Part shown: piece by piece, positions 45,375 through 54,527 of the stretch | Layout: every line of letters begins with the position of its first letter | Numbering within the stretch: position 1 is the stretch's first letter | Assembly: GCF_000223215.1 (NCBI RefSeq) | Contig: NC_017243.1 | Location: 992,001 to 1,056,000, forward strand | DNA from: Brachyspira intermedia PWS/A | GTDB taxonomy: Bacteria; Spirochaetota; Brachyspiria; Brachyspirales; Brachyspiraceae | DNA length: 64,000 nt | Reading direction: 5' to 3' | The notes under the pieces: generated by a model | What the model saw: the letters and a program-made list of their open reading frames with translations, nothing else | What the model was told of the DNA's origin: nothing | Databases searched by the model: none | Made by a program: the position numbers and the translations under genes

Positions 45375-46544
45375 ATGGAGAATAATGATTTTATATCTAA
45401 AGAGTTTGAATGTAGAAATTCTATTGTAACTGATAATAAAACAGTTAATTCCATTGTAGATTTTTTTAGAACTATTGAGGATAAAATAGAAATAGAAAAC
45501 AAGAATGGAAAAAGAGTTAATGCTAAATCTTTTATAAAGATGATGGGGCTTGATATAAAATATGGATATAGATTTACATTATATATTTATGGAACTGATA
45601 GAGAAAATAATTTAAAAAGAATAGAAGAAATATTGGAGAAAAAGGAATTTTATACTTTAGAAAAAATAGCGGAACTAGAAAAAGAACAAGAATCAGAAGA
45701 TAATAAATTTATACAAGAAGAAATATTATATCTTACTCCAGATGATAAAAAAGATATTATAAAAGAAGATATAGAAAATAAAATAAAAATATTGAAAGAA
45801 AAAAGAGATTCACTTCATTTACCTTCTTTAAATTTGAATAATAACATTGTATACATAAAAAATGATGATAAAACAGAAATTTTTGATGTTATTAATAATG
45901 ATATAGCTGATATTATAAAAAATCTATCTTCTCATTACGAGATAAATATAAATGAAAATGATTTAAATGTTTTCTTATCTGAGTTAATAGAGGATGTGAA
46001 AGTTAGAGAGATGAAATATTTTTATATATATACTTTCTTTAGCAATGTAAAAAAATATTTTTATAATCAATTTGATTCATTATTTATCAAAAAAATGATA
46101 GGTATAGAAAATTTAAAAGTTGAATATAGTTTGGAAACTAATAAAACTTTTGTAGATGAATCTATTAAGACTTTGGAGTTTATATTAGATGATAAGAGAA
46201 AATCTTCTGATTATTCTGTAAATATATATATGATTTCAAATTCTTCAAATTTGAGTATGGATCTTTACAGAACAATAAATATAGTTCAGAATATTGGTAA
46301 AATTTATGAGATAGAAGAAAGTATCATTGATAATATTGCATACAAAATAAAAGAAAATTTCGAATACAAAAACAAGATTAACACTTCTCATAATAATGAA
46401 GAGTATTTTGATGCCATAAGAGAGTTTAAAGAATATTTGCAGGAAAAATTCGAAGCTATTTATATAAATAAAGTTCTTGAAAATGACTCTGAAGATTCTG
46501 CTATTGACTATCAGCATATAAATTTAATGGTAAGGAGGCTTTAA
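45375..46544 (+). CDS. HPr/Crh-like domain fused to an unknown helical region
   Basis: 389 aa. Residues about 10-85 align by eye with the PTS phosphocarrier HPr: NKNGKRVNAKSFIKMMGLDI matches the HPr stretch 'NGKxVNAKSIMGxMSL', and RFTLYIYGTDRENNLKRIEEIL its last strand and helix. Ser52 sits at the regulatory Ser46 position. The catalytic His15 is missing: no His occurs in residues 10-30, and the usual GLHARPA is TDNKTV, so PEP-dependent phosphorylation is impossible, as in Crh. Residues 90-389 are charged, partly coiled and unrecognised. AGGA precedes the ATG. It is divergent from the HTH-dynamin gene and directly followed by a phosphoesterase. Confidence 0.6.
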   Translation: MENNDFISKEFECRNSIVTDNKTVNSIVDFFRTIEDKIEIENKNGKRVNAKSFIKMMGLDIKYGYRFTLYIYGTDRENNLKRIEEILEKKEFYTLEKIAELEKEQESEDNKFIQEEILYLTPDDKKDIIKEDIENKIKILKEKRDSLHLPSLNLNNNIVYIKNDDKTEIFDVINNDIADIIKNLSSHYEININENDLNVFLSELIEDVKVREMKYFYIYTFFSNVKKYFYNQFDSLFIKKMIGIENLKVEYSLETNKTFVDESIKTLEFILDDKRKSSDYSVNIYMISNSSNLSMDLYRTINIVQNIGKIYEIEESIIDNIAYKIKENFEYKNKINTSHNNEEYFDAIREFKEYLQEKFEAIYINKVLENDSEDSAIDYQHINLMVRRL

Positions 46545-47240
46545 ATGAAGATTGCTGTTATAGGTGATTTACATGGGAAAAGCTGTTGGAAAAAACTTAT
46601 TGAAGGAAGGTTTGATAAGTTTGATAAAATAGTTTTTATGGGAGATTACAGTGATGACAGCTGGGTTACTTTTACTGATGAAGAGATAGTTAATAATTTA
46701 AAAGATGTAATAGAGTTCAAAAAAAATCATGATGACAAAGTTATTCTGCTTATAGGTAATCATGATTTTCAATATATAGTTGGATATCCTACAGCAAGCA
46801 GATACAGAAAAAGTTATTCTAAAGAAATGCATGAAATATTTAATGATAATACTGATATTTTTAAAACTATACATATAGAAAATAATTATATATTCACTCA
46901 TGCCGGCATTACTAATGGCTGGATTGAATATATAAAACAGAGATATGATATAAAAGATATTAATATTGATAATATTTATGATGTTGTGAATATTATTTAT
47001 AAAAATGATAAAGATGATTGCAATATAGCTTCTTTTAGAAGAGGAGGCAGAAGTAAATTTGCTGGTATATTATGGGCAGATAAGGAAGATTTGTCAGAAG
47101 ATGCATGGACAGGATATAATCAGGTTGTAGGACATAACAGAGTAAAGCCTGGAAGTGTTATAAAAAAAGATAGTTATGCTATTTATATGGCAGATCATTT
47201 CGATACAGAACAAGATAAATTATCGGTATTAGATATTTAA
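46545..47240 (+). CDS. Calcineurin-like metallophosphoesterase (PPP-type)
   Basis: 231 aa with the full set of metal-site motifs in order: GDLHG (residues 8-12), GDYSDD (about 32-37), GNHDF (about 74-78), THAGI (about 119-123) and GHNRV (about 205-209). It is of the PPP/ApaH/PrpE group (protein phosphatase or dinucleoside-tetraphosphate hydrolase). The ATG directly follows the TAA of the HPr-like gene (no gap), so co-expression is tight. A phosphatase beside a protein that carries an HPr-type regulatory serine is suggestive, but the link is inference. Confidence 0.85.
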   Translation: MKIAVIGDLHGKSCWKKLIEGRFDKFDKIVFMGDYSDDSWVTFTDEEIVNNLKDVIEFKKNHDDKVILLIGNHDFQYIVGYPTASRYRKSYSKEMHEIFNDNTDIFKTIHIENNYIFTHAGITNGWIEYIKQRYDIKDINIDNIYDVVNIIYKNDKDDCNIASFRRGGRSKFAGILWADKEDLSEDAWTGYNQVVGHNRVKPGSVIKKDSYAIYMADHFDTEQDKLSVLDI

Positions 47241-47257
47241 AAACAGAGGAATTAACT

Positions 47258-47542
47258 ATGTTTCCAGATAAAGCTCCTTTTCATTATAAATGCAGAAATT
47301 GCGGATATTTTTTCACCACTGATAAAAAATTGAATGCTCATTCAGAACTTTCTTTTGTATCGCTTGATTTTAAAGATGCAGAGGAAAATGAAAAAGATGA
47401 AAACGTAGAGAAAATATTTAAAATTGATTCAGAATCTAAAAAAGAATCTTTTATAGATAAAATTTTTAAAAAACTATCTCCTAAATGTCCTAAATGCAAT
47501 GAACATGCTGTTGTAAGTGTTGACTATATGGTTCATAAGTAA
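47258..47542 (+). CDS. Small zinc-ribbon protein
   Basis: 94 aa with CRNC (residues 10-13) and CPKC (about 78-81) knuckles flanking an acidic, charged middle (about 35-65). The four cysteines probably bind one zinc. No further family is recognised. It lies 17 bases after the phosphoesterase with an AGAGGA ribosome site, so it belongs to the same operon and could be an adaptor or nucleic-acid-binding part. Confidence 0.65.
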   Translation: MFPDKAPFHYKCRNCGYFFTTDKKLNAHSELSFVSLDFKDAEENEKDENVEKIFKIDSESKKESFIDKIFKKLSPKCPKCNEHAVVSVDYMVHK

Positions 47543-47600
47543 TTGACTTTTATTACTATTTAAGATATCATTAATGCATTATTTTTTACATTAATGTTTT

Positions 47601-48509
47601 ATGAAAAATATATTTGTATTTATACTATCAGTTATTATGCTTTGTATATTTGCCTTTACTTTTATAAAGGTTCAAGAGTATTATAATATTAGTTTTGAAT
47701 ATGCAGATAATATTTCTAAACAATCAAATGATAATACAATTCTTCAAAAAAATATAGAAGAAAAGCCTTCAGATGATATGTTTCATTTAGCAGATATAAA
47801 CTCACCTAATACAGCAGAACCTATTTTAAATAAAATAAATGAACATAGTAATTGTATAAGCATTATAATAGATGATAGCGGTAATACTTTAAATAATGCT
47901 GAAAGATATTTTTCTTTAGCTAATAAATATAATATAACTTTTGCTGTACTTCCTGATTCTTATCATAGCATAGATTTTTCTTATGCTGCATATAGCAATA
48001 ATGTTAATGTTATTTTGCATATACCTATGGAAGGCAGTGATTATTTCGGAGAGCAGACTCTAATAAGAAAGGGAATGAATGAAGATGAAGTGTTTAGATT
48101 ATTAGATTATTCATTTTCAAAAGTACCTTATGCTAAAGGAATGAATAATCATACAGGCTCTGTGGCAAGCAGTGATGAGAGTATAGTTTCTCATATGCTT
48201 GATTATGCTAAGAGTAATGATAAATATTTTGTTGATTCTTATACTGTTTCTGACAGTTTGATATATAATATGGCTTTGGAATATGGAGTGAAAACGGCTA
48301 GGAGATCAGTATTTTTAGATAATGAGAGAGATTATTCTTCTATAATGAAGCAATGGAGAGAGTTAATAAAATTATCTAAAGAGTATGGGGTAGCTGTTGG
48401 AATAGGGCATTATCAAAGCGAAGAAACATTAAAAATTTTGGAAGATAATTTACCACTTTTAATAGATGAAGGAATAGCATCTGTAAGTATAACAGAAATA
48501 TTAAATTAA
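47601..48509 (+). CDS. Divergent polysaccharide deacetylase (YibQ-like)
   Basis: 302 aa with an N-terminal membrane anchor (about 4-24). The catalytic-type domain begins at about residue 88 (CISIIIDDSGN, with the family's DDSG) and continues FAVLPDSY, NVILHIPMEGSDYF (about 134-147) and KGMNNHTGS (about 182-190), the hallmarks of the DUF610/YibQ group. It should act on the cell envelope; the true substrate is unknown. It precedes lysA by 43 bases. Confidence 0.8.
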   Translation: MKNIFVFILSVIMLCIFAFTFIKVQEYYNISFEYADNISKQSNDNTILQKNIEEKPSDDMFHLADINSPNTAEPILNKINEHSNCISIIIDDSGNTLNNAERYFSLANKYNITFAVLPDSYHSIDFSYAAYSNNVNVILHIPMEGSDYFGEQTLIRKGMNEDEVFRLLDYSFSKVPYAKGMNNHTGSVASSDESIVSHMLDYAKSNDKYFVDSYTVSDSLIYNMALEYGVKTARRSVFLDNERDYSSIMKQWRELIKLSKEYGVAVGIGHYQSEETLKILEDNLPLLIDEGIASVSITEILN

Positions 48510-48551
48510 AAATTAAATAATTAAACAATAATAATTAGGAGAAAATTAATA

Positions 48552-49790
48552 ATGATTGCTTATAAAAATAATATATTGATGTGCGAAAATATTGATATTA
48601 GAGAAATTGCTGAAGTGTACGGCACACCTTTTTATATTTATTCAAAGAATGATATCTTAACTAAGATAAGATTTTTGAAGGAAGTATTTTTACCTTTAAA
48701 TAATACATTAATAGTTTATGCTGTTAAAGCAGAAAATAATTTATCTATATTAAAAATGATGGCTGAAGAAGGTATAGGTGCTGATGTTGTATCTATAGGA
48801 GAAACTTTGAAATATATTAAGGCAGGCGGAAAAGCTGAAAACATAGTATTTTCTGGTGTTGCTAAAACAGAGGAAGAGATAAGAAAATCAATAGATCTTA
48901 ATATAAAACGTTTCAATATAGAATCTATTCCAGAGGCTGTAAGAATAAATAATATAGCTAAAGAACTTAAAAAGAAAGTAAAATGTTCAATAAGAGTCAA
49001 TCCTAATGTTGATGCTCATACTCATGAGAAGATTACTACAGGCATTACTGGAAATAAATTTGGTATAGGCATAAAAACTATAAAAGATAATTCTGATTTA
49101 TTAAAATCATTATCTAATATAGAAATAGAATCATTATCAATGCATATAGGTTCTCAAATGACAGATGCCGAGCCTTTCTATAAAGCTATTTTAGTAATGA
49201 AAGATTTGATTGCTGAAATTAATAGTATGGGATTCAATATTACTGATATAGATATAGGCGGAGGGTACGGAGTAAGATATAACAGAGATCATTCGGGATT
49301 TGATTTTGATAAATTCAAAGCTGAAAGTATTAATCTATTAAAAGAAATGAATTTAAGAGTCACTACAGAACCCGGAAGATATTTTGTGGCGGAATCTGGT
49401 GCTTTGATAATGAAAGTTGAATATATTAAAGAAGAGCTTGGAAGAAAATATGTTATATTAAATGGCGGTATGAATGATTATATTAGGGTTGCTATGTATG
49501 ATGCTTATAATGAAATATATCCTTTAGTTAAAAAAGACAATGTTTCAAATTATGACTTTGTAGGTCCTATATGCGAAAGTTCAGACTTTTTTGCATATAG
49601 TAGAGAATGCAGTGTATTAGAGCAGGGTGATTATGTGGCTTTACTTGATGCTGGTGCTTATGGATTCAGTATGTCAAGTAATTATAATTCAAGACTTCTT
49701 GTACCTCAGGTTATGATTGATGATAATAAACATTATATCATAAGAAAAAGACAGACTTTCGATGATATGATAAAAGATGAAATAGTATAA
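48552..49790 (+). CDS. lysA: Diaminopimelate decarboxylase
   Basis: Final step of lysine synthesis (meso-diaminopimelate to lysine), a PLP enzyme of the alanine-racemase fold. PLP lysine in YAVKAENN (about residues 56-63), HIGSQ (about 198-202), IGGGYGVRY (about 235-243), EPGRYFVAESG (about 275-285), and the substrate-binding GPICESSDFFA (about 338-348). At 412 aa it is normal. AGGAG precedes the ATG by about ten bases. Terminator downstream. Confidence 0.93.
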   Translation: MIAYKNNILMCENIDIREIAEVYGTPFYIYSKNDILTKIRFLKEVFLPLNNTLIVYAVKAENNLSILKMMAEEGIGADVVSIGETLKYIKAGGKAENIVFSGVAKTEEEIRKSIDLNIKRFNIESIPEAVRINNIAKELKKKVKCSIRVNPNVDAHTHEKITTGITGNKFGIGIKTIKDNSDLLKSLSNIEIESLSMHIGSQMTDAEPFYKAILVMKDLIAEINSMGFNITDIDIGGGYGVRYNRDHSGFDFDKFKAESINLLKEMNLRVTTEPGRYFVAESGALIMKVEYIKEELGRKYVILNGGMNDYIRVAMYDAYNEIYPLVKKDNVSNYDFVGPICESSDFFAYSRECSVLEQGDYVALLDAGAYGFSMSSNYNSRLLVPQVMIDDNKHYIIRKRQTFDDMIKDEIV

Positions 49791-49808
49791 TTAAAGATAG
49801 TAAATAAG

Positions 49809-49850
49809 AAAGACTAAATTGATAAAAATATCTAATTTAGTCTTTTTATA
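49809..49850 (+). terminator. Terminator of lysA
   Basis: AAAGACTAAATT (49809-49820) pairs with AATTTAGTCTTT (49834-49845), followed by a T-run. Confidence 0.8.
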
Positions 49851-49916
49851 AAAAATATTTTTATGCAAAATATAAATTTCTTTTAAATTATAAGAGACTG
49901 ATTATTAACTGCTAAT

Positions 49917-50333
49917 TTAATTGTCTTTATTAAAAATATTTTCTTTTTTGCAGTATCCGCAAAGAAACTCTTTGAATTTATGTACAGTGTCTTTGCTCAT
50001 AGCATGTTCTATTAAGCATGCTTCTTCATCAGCTATTTTTTCATCAACATTTAGTACTTTTGTAAGAAAATAGTAGAATATAGCATGTCTTTCGGCAATA
50101 TCTTTTCCTATAGCTCTGCCGCTTTCAGTAAGCTCTATATCGCCGTAATGCTCATGTTTTATATGTCCTAATTTTGATAATGTTTTAATTGCTGTATTAA
50201 CACTGGCTTTAGAGCGTCCTACTAAATCTGCTATATCTGTTATTCTAATAGCTTCCTTAAAATTTTTCTCTACTTCAAGATTGTAGATAGTTTCTAAATA
50301 ATTTTCTAATATAGGTGTTATTTCTTGTTTCAT
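49917..50333 (-). CDS. DtxR/MntR-family metal-dependent transcriptional regulator
   Basis: 138 aa. Winged HTH at about residues 7-70 (ENYLETIYNLE ... RITDIADLVGRSKASVNTAIKTL, then YGDIELTESG) and a short dimerisation/metal domain with the conserved RHAIFYYFLTKVL and DEEACLIEHAMS (Glu/His ligands). There is no SH3-like third domain, so it is MntR-like in size. It probably represses metal-uptake genes elsewhere; none is adjacent. A C-x2-C (CGYC) near the end is unusual. Confidence 0.85.
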   Translation of the reverse strand: MKQEITPILENYLETIYNLEVEKNFKEAIRITDIADLVGRSKASVNTAIKTLSKLGHIKHEHYGDIELTESGRAIGKDIAERHAIFYYFLTKVLNVDEKIADEEACLIEHAMSKDTVHKFKEFLCGYCKKENIFNKDN

Positions 50334-50458
50334 ATAAATGATTTTAATATAAAAATATTATAAGTCAATATTTAAATGTCTATTTTTTTACATAATGTAA
50401 AATATAGAAGTTATTATATTAAATAATAAATTAGTTATTTTAGTCTGAATAAAATATT

Positions 50459-50487
50459 TTGACAAAATGTATTTTTTATTATATTTA
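50459..50487 (+). promoter_or_regulatory. Putative promoter of the two-component pair
   Basis: TTGACA (50459-50464), 17 bases, TATTTA (50482-50487), with TATGAT overlapping. It lies 56 bases before the response-regulator ATG. Confidence 0.4.
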
Positions 50488-50543
50488 TGATATAAAAAGT
50501 ATTTAATTTGACAATAAAATAATTTTAATTTTGGTAGTATTTT

Positions 50544-51230
50544 ATGAATAAAGAACTTATTTACTCAGTAGAAGATGATGATAATATTAGGGATCTTATC
50601 AAATATACCGTTGAAGAGGCAGGATATACTATAGAATGTTTCTCAAATGGTAATGATATGCTTGAGGCATTAAAAAAACAAACTCCTAATTTGGTATTGC
50701 TTGATATAATGCTTCCAGACATAGAAGGTACAGAAATATTAAAAATTATTAGAACAGATTATGCCCATCTTCCTATTAAAGTAATAATGCTTACAGCTAA
50801 AACTAGCGAGATAAACATTGTTACAGGGCTTAATTTAGGTGCAGATGATTATATGCCTAAACCTTTTTCTGTACTAGAGCTTCTTGCAAGAATCAAAGCA
50901 AATTTAAGAAAGAAAGATGTAAGATTGGATGCAGAAGAGCTTACTTTTGGAGAAATAAAACTTATTGTTAAAAAGAGAAATGTATTTGTAGGAGAAAGGC
51001 AGGTTGTTTTAACTCAGAAAGAATTCGATTTGCTTAAGCTCTTAATGGAAAATGCTAATAATGTAGTTGATAGAGAAACTATGCTTGAAGAGGTATGGGG
51101 TGTTGACCATACTATGGAAACAAGAACTATTGATATGCATATAAAATCAATAAGACAAAAACTTGATTTAACTAAAGAAAACATTATAACCGTTAGAGGT
51201 ATGGGATATAAATTAACAGATGTACAATAA
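50544..51230 (+). CDS. OmpR/PhoB-family response regulator
   Basis: 228 aa. The receiver domain has phospho-acceptor Asp54 (LLDIMLPD), acidic pair at 11-13 (EDDD), Thr in MLTAKTS and Lys in DYMPKPFS. The C-terminal winged-helix DNA-binding domain (about 130-225) ends in TVRGMGYKL. It is paired with a PhoR-like kinase 12 bases downstream, so it is likely a PhoB/PhoR- or ResD-type system; the signal is unknown. Confidence 0.9.
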   Translation: MNKELIYSVEDDDNIRDLIKYTVEEAGYTIECFSNGNDMLEALKKQTPNLVLLDIMLPDIEGTEILKIIRTDYAHLPIKVIMLTAKTSEINIVTGLNLGADDYMPKPFSVLELLARIKANLRKKDVRLDAEELTFGEIKLIVKKRNVFVGERQVVLTQKEFDLLKLLMENANNVVDRETMLEEVWGVDHTMETRTIDMHIKSIRQKLDLTKENIITVRGMGYKLTDVQ

Positions 51231-51242
51231 TTTTAATAAAAG

Positions 51243-53018
51243 ATGATTAAGAACATATTTTATAAATCATTACTCATTTTGATATTGTCAAGTGCTTTAA
51301 TGTTTATAGGAATACTGTTTACTGTGCAGTACAATAATATTGTATACAGCCAGGTTATGATAGTAAATATTATTGAGATGCTTGAAAAAGAGATTGATTT
51401 ATATGATGTTCAAACAGAAGATGCTTTTAGAAAATTTGTACTTCAGTCAGATAAAGAAGAATTAAGAATCAGCATAATATCTACAAATGGTATTGTAATA
51501 GCTGATACTATGACAGATACTTCTAAAAATCCTATGGGAAATCATACCAATAGAAGCGATGTTATAGCTGCATTGCATAGTATAGAAAATAAGCCGGCTT
51601 TTTCTATAAATACTTCTATTAGTCAGAAAACTCCTTATATGTATGTATCCAAAAAAATTAAGGCTGATGATGATAGAGATTATATACTTAGGGTATCAAT
51701 TCCTATAGAGTCAGTCAATAAATATTTGATAAGTTTCTTATTTACAGCCGTTATGGTTATAGGAATAGTTATAGTAATTATGGCTTTGGTTCTTCCTTTG
51801 ATGAGCCGTAATATTATGATTCCTTTCTATATGATAAAAGAAACTTTGGATAATATATATAATAATAAATCGCCCACGCCTAAGAATTTGACGGGATATA
51901 ATGATATTAATACTATCCTCTATGATATAAATGAATTGGCTGTGAGTTTGAATGAAAATATCACAGGCTATCAAACTGAAAGAGAAAAACTCAATTATGT
52001 ACTTGAGAATATAGCACAGGGTATTATTGCTGTTAATAAAAATAAAGAAATATTTTTCATTAATCAATATGCTTTGGATTTGCTTGAAATTTCTGACAGT
52101 AATGTAAGAAAACTTAATGAAATCATAAAAGATAATGATGTTATAGAAAAAATAGATAATGCCATAGAGTTTAGCAGATTTTCAAAATTTGATGTTAAAG
52201 AACATACTATGGATATAGAAATAAGCATCATACCTATAAGAAACAATGAGAATATATCGGCATTAATAAAGTTTGAAGATGTTACAGATATAAGAAAGGT
52301 TGAGATAGAAAAGCAGGACTTCTTTATAAACGCTTCTCATGAATTAAAAACTCCTCTCACTTCTATAATAGGATATTCTGAGCTTCTTATTGCTACAGGA
52401 GGTGGAAAGAATCAGGCGGATTTTATAAAGAGAATTAATAATGAGGCTTTGAGAATGAAAGACCTTGTTATTGATATGCTTACATTGAGCAGAATAGAGG
52501 CTAATTGGAAGGAAACAGTTGATGAGGAAATAGATATTAAAGATATTGTTCTTGATGTATTTGAAAGCAATAGAATAAAAGCCGAACAGAGAAATATTGA
52601 TGTGCAATTAGATATAGAATCTGCTGTTATAATGGCTAATAAAGAAAAAATTACTGAAGTTGTTAATAATTTGGTTGATAATGCTATAAAATATACTGAT
52701 GATGACGGTAAAGTAAAGATATATTTAAAGAAGAACGCTGATAAAGCTATATTTTCAGTGAAAGATACAGGTTGCGGAATAGCTCCTCAATATTTGAATA
52801 GGGTTTTTGAAAGATTTTTCAGAGTTAAAAACAATAAATATTTGAAGGTTCATGGTACAGGTTTAGGACTTACAATAGTAAAAAATATATGTAATTACTA
52901 CAATGCTGACATACATATTAAAAGTGAAGAGAATGTTGGTACAGAAATGACTGTTGTATTTAATTTGTATAAAAAAGAAGAATCTAAAAATATTGAAAAA
53001 ATAGAAAAAAATAATTGA
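51243..53018 (+). CDS. PhoR-like sensor histidine kinase
   Basis: 591 aa: TM1 (about 7-27), an extracytoplasmic sensor, TM2 (about 163-187), a HAMP-like segment, a PAS-like domain (about 255-355), then HisKA with phospho-acceptor His366 (NASHELKTPLTSIIGYSELL) and HATPase_c (N box NLVDNAIKYTDDD about 478, DTGCGIAP about 511, GTGLGLTI about 539). Autophosphorylates and passes phosphate to the regulator encoded immediately upstream. Confidence 0.9.
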   Translation: MIKNIFYKSLLILILSSALMFIGILFTVQYNNIVYSQVMIVNIIEMLEKEIDLYDVQTEDAFRKFVLQSDKEELRISIISTNGIVIADTMTDTSKNPMGNHTNRSDVIAALHSIENKPAFSINTSISQKTPYMYVSKKIKADDDRDYILRVSIPIESVNKYLISFLFTAVMVIGIVIVIMALVLPLMSRNIMIPFYMIKETLDNIYNNKSPTPKNLTGYNDINTILYDINELAVSLNENITGYQTEREKLNYVLENIAQGIIAVNKNKEIFFINQYALDLLEISDSNVRKLNEIIKDNDVIEKIDNAIEFSRFSKFDVKEHTMDIEISIIPIRNNENISALIKFEDVTDIRKVEIEKQDFFINASHELKTPLTSIIGYSELLIATGGGKNQADFIKRINNEALRMKDLVIDMLTLSRIEANWKETVDEEIDIKDIVLDVFESNRIKAEQRNIDVQLDIESAVIMANKEKITEVVNNLVDNAIKYTDDDGKVKIYLKKNADKAIFSVKDTGCGIAPQYLNRVFERFFRVKNNKYLKVHGTGLGLTIVKNICNYYNADIHIKSEENVGTEMTVVFNLYKKEESKNIEKIEKNN

Positions 53019-53074
53019 AAAATACCCTTGTATAGTATATAATTGTTAGATAATTATAACAAAGGAGATATAAA

Positions 53075-53284
53075 ATGAAAAATGTTACTATAAAAATAAA
53101 AGGTATGGGCTGTCAAAATTGTGTTAAAGCAGTTACAGAAGAATTAAGTGCTTTAGACGGTGTAAGCAAAGTGAATGTAAGTTTAGAAAATGCTTGTGCT
53201 GAAGTAGAATACGATGAGTCTAAAGTAAGTACTGATAAAATGCTTGACACTATAAAAGAATTAGAATACGAGCCTAGTTTATAA
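53075..53284 (+). CDS. Heavy-metal-associated (CopZ-like) protein
   Basis: 69 aa, a single HMA ferredoxin-like domain with the metal-binding loop GMGCQNC (Cys residues about 13 and 16; the usual pattern is GMxCxxC). It likely carries copper(I). A strong AAAGGAG ribosome site lies before the ATG. Its stop TAA overlaps the start of ruvA (TAATG), so ruvA is translationally coupled to it. No copper ATPase is adjacent. Confidence 0.85.
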   Translation: MKNVTIKIKGMGCQNCVKAVTEELSALDGVSKVNVSLENACAEVEYDESKVSTDKMLDTIKELEYEPSL

Positions 53285-53862
53285 TGTTTGCTTTTATAGA
53301 AGGTAAAGTTCAAATAATATCAGAAGGTGTCATTGCTCTTCTTTGTAATGGTGTTGGCTATGAGATTATAGTATCAAAAAAATTAGATGTGAAAAATGAT
53401 GATAATATAAGGCTTTATACCAAACTTATACACAGAGAAGATGCTATGATACTTTATGGTTTTTTAACTAGAGAAGAAAAAAATATGTTTACTACTCTGA
53501 TGTCTGCTTCTGGAGTAGGGCCTAAATTAGCTATGGAAGTTCTTTCTACTTATTCCATAAATGATTTGATGCATATACTTTTTAATAAGGATATAAATTT
53601 GCTTAAAAAAGTATCAGGTATGGGAGTAAAAAAGGCTGAAAAACTTTTATTTGAGCTTAGGGACAAGATAGAAAAGATAGATATAAATATTTCACCGTCT
53701 GTTATTAGTAATGATAATGAAAGCGATGTTATAAAAGCTTTGATATCATTAGGTTTTTCAAATAATGAAGCTGTTAAGGCTTTGTCTGCAATAGAAAATA
53801 AAGATAATATGACTACAGAAGATTTGATAAGTAATGCTTTAAGAAATCTCAGCACTTTATAA
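53284..53862 (+). CDS. ruvA: Holliday junction helicase subunit RuvA
   Basis: 192 aa. Binds four-way junctions and recruits RuvB. The N-terminal OB-fold begins MFAFIEGKVQIISEG and has the VGYEIIVS segment. Two helix-hairpin-helix units hold LMSASGVGPKLAMEVL (about 75-90) and VSGMGVKKAEKLLFEL (about 111-126), and domain III is at about 145-190 (VIKALISLGFSNNEAVKAL). It overlaps the preceding CopZ-like gene by one base. ruvB is not in the window. Confidence 0.93.
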   Translation: MFAFIEGKVQIISEGVIALLCNGVGYEIIVSKKLDVKNDDNIRLYTKLIHREDAMILYGFLTREEKNMFTTLMSASGVGPKLAMEVLSTYSINDLMHILFNKDINLLKKVSGMGVKKAEKLLFELRDKIEKIDINISPSVISNDNESDVIKALISLGFSNNEAVKALSAIENKDNMTTEDLISNALRNLSTL

Positions 53863-53966
53863 TTTTTTTATTAAAAATAGAAAATAAATAATTGAAAATA
53901 ACTTATTATAGATATATAATTTATTTAATAGTAATGATTATTATTAAAATGCAGAGGTATAATTAA

Positions 53967-54473
53967 ATGGATATAACTATAAAAAAAGCAGGATTGGAAG
54001 ATGTTTTTGATATAAGCAAACTTCATGCTATATGCTGGAAAGATGCTTATAAAAATATTATACCTGACTCATATCTTAAAAGAATATATTTAGATGATTG
54101 GTGTGATGAGTTTGAGGACGGTATTAATAATAAGACAAGAGAGGCACATTTAGCCTATATTGATGGAAAACCTATAGCTGTTATATCTCATGGAAAAAGC
54201 AGATGCAATATGGAAGGATACGGTGAGATAATATCATTATATGTTCATCCTATATATCAGGGTTCCGGAATAGGTAAGTTATTATTAGAGCAGGCTGTAA
54301 AATATATGAAAGAGTCTGGTTATACTAATATATGTCTTTGCGTTTTTGAGAAAAATGAAGAAGCAAAAAAGTTTTATGAGAAAAATGGATTTAAAGATTC
54401 CGGTACAAAAAATACTTTGAAGATAGATGATGAAGATATAGCAGAAAGCGTATATGTTTATGATATTAATTAA
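53967..54473 (+). CDS. GNAT-family N-acetyltransferase
   Basis: 168 aa. The acetyl-CoA-binding motif A is SLYVHPIYQGSGIGKLLLEQ (about residues 91-110), with the Q-x2-G-x-G loop, and motif B (about 128-145, VFEKNEEAKKFYEKNGF). The substrate cannot be told. Terminator downstream; it stands before repeat copy 4. Confidence 0.88.
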   Translation: MDITIKKAGLEDVFDISKLHAICWKDAYKNIIPDSYLKRIYLDDWCDEFEDGINNKTREAHLAYIDGKPIAVISHGKSRCNMEGYGEIISLYVHPIYQGSGIGKLLLEQAVKYMKESGYTNICLCVFEKNEEAKKFYEKNGFKDSGTKNTLKIDDEDIAESVYVYDIN

Positions 54474-54493
54474 AAAAGTATGTATAAATAAAA

Positions 54494-54527
54494 AGCCGTT
54501 AATATATAAATATTAGCGGCTTTTTTA
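54494..54527 (+). terminator. Terminator of the GNAT gene
   Basis: AGCCGTTAATA (54494-54504) pairs with TATTAGCGGCT (54511-54521), followed by six T. Confidence 0.8.
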
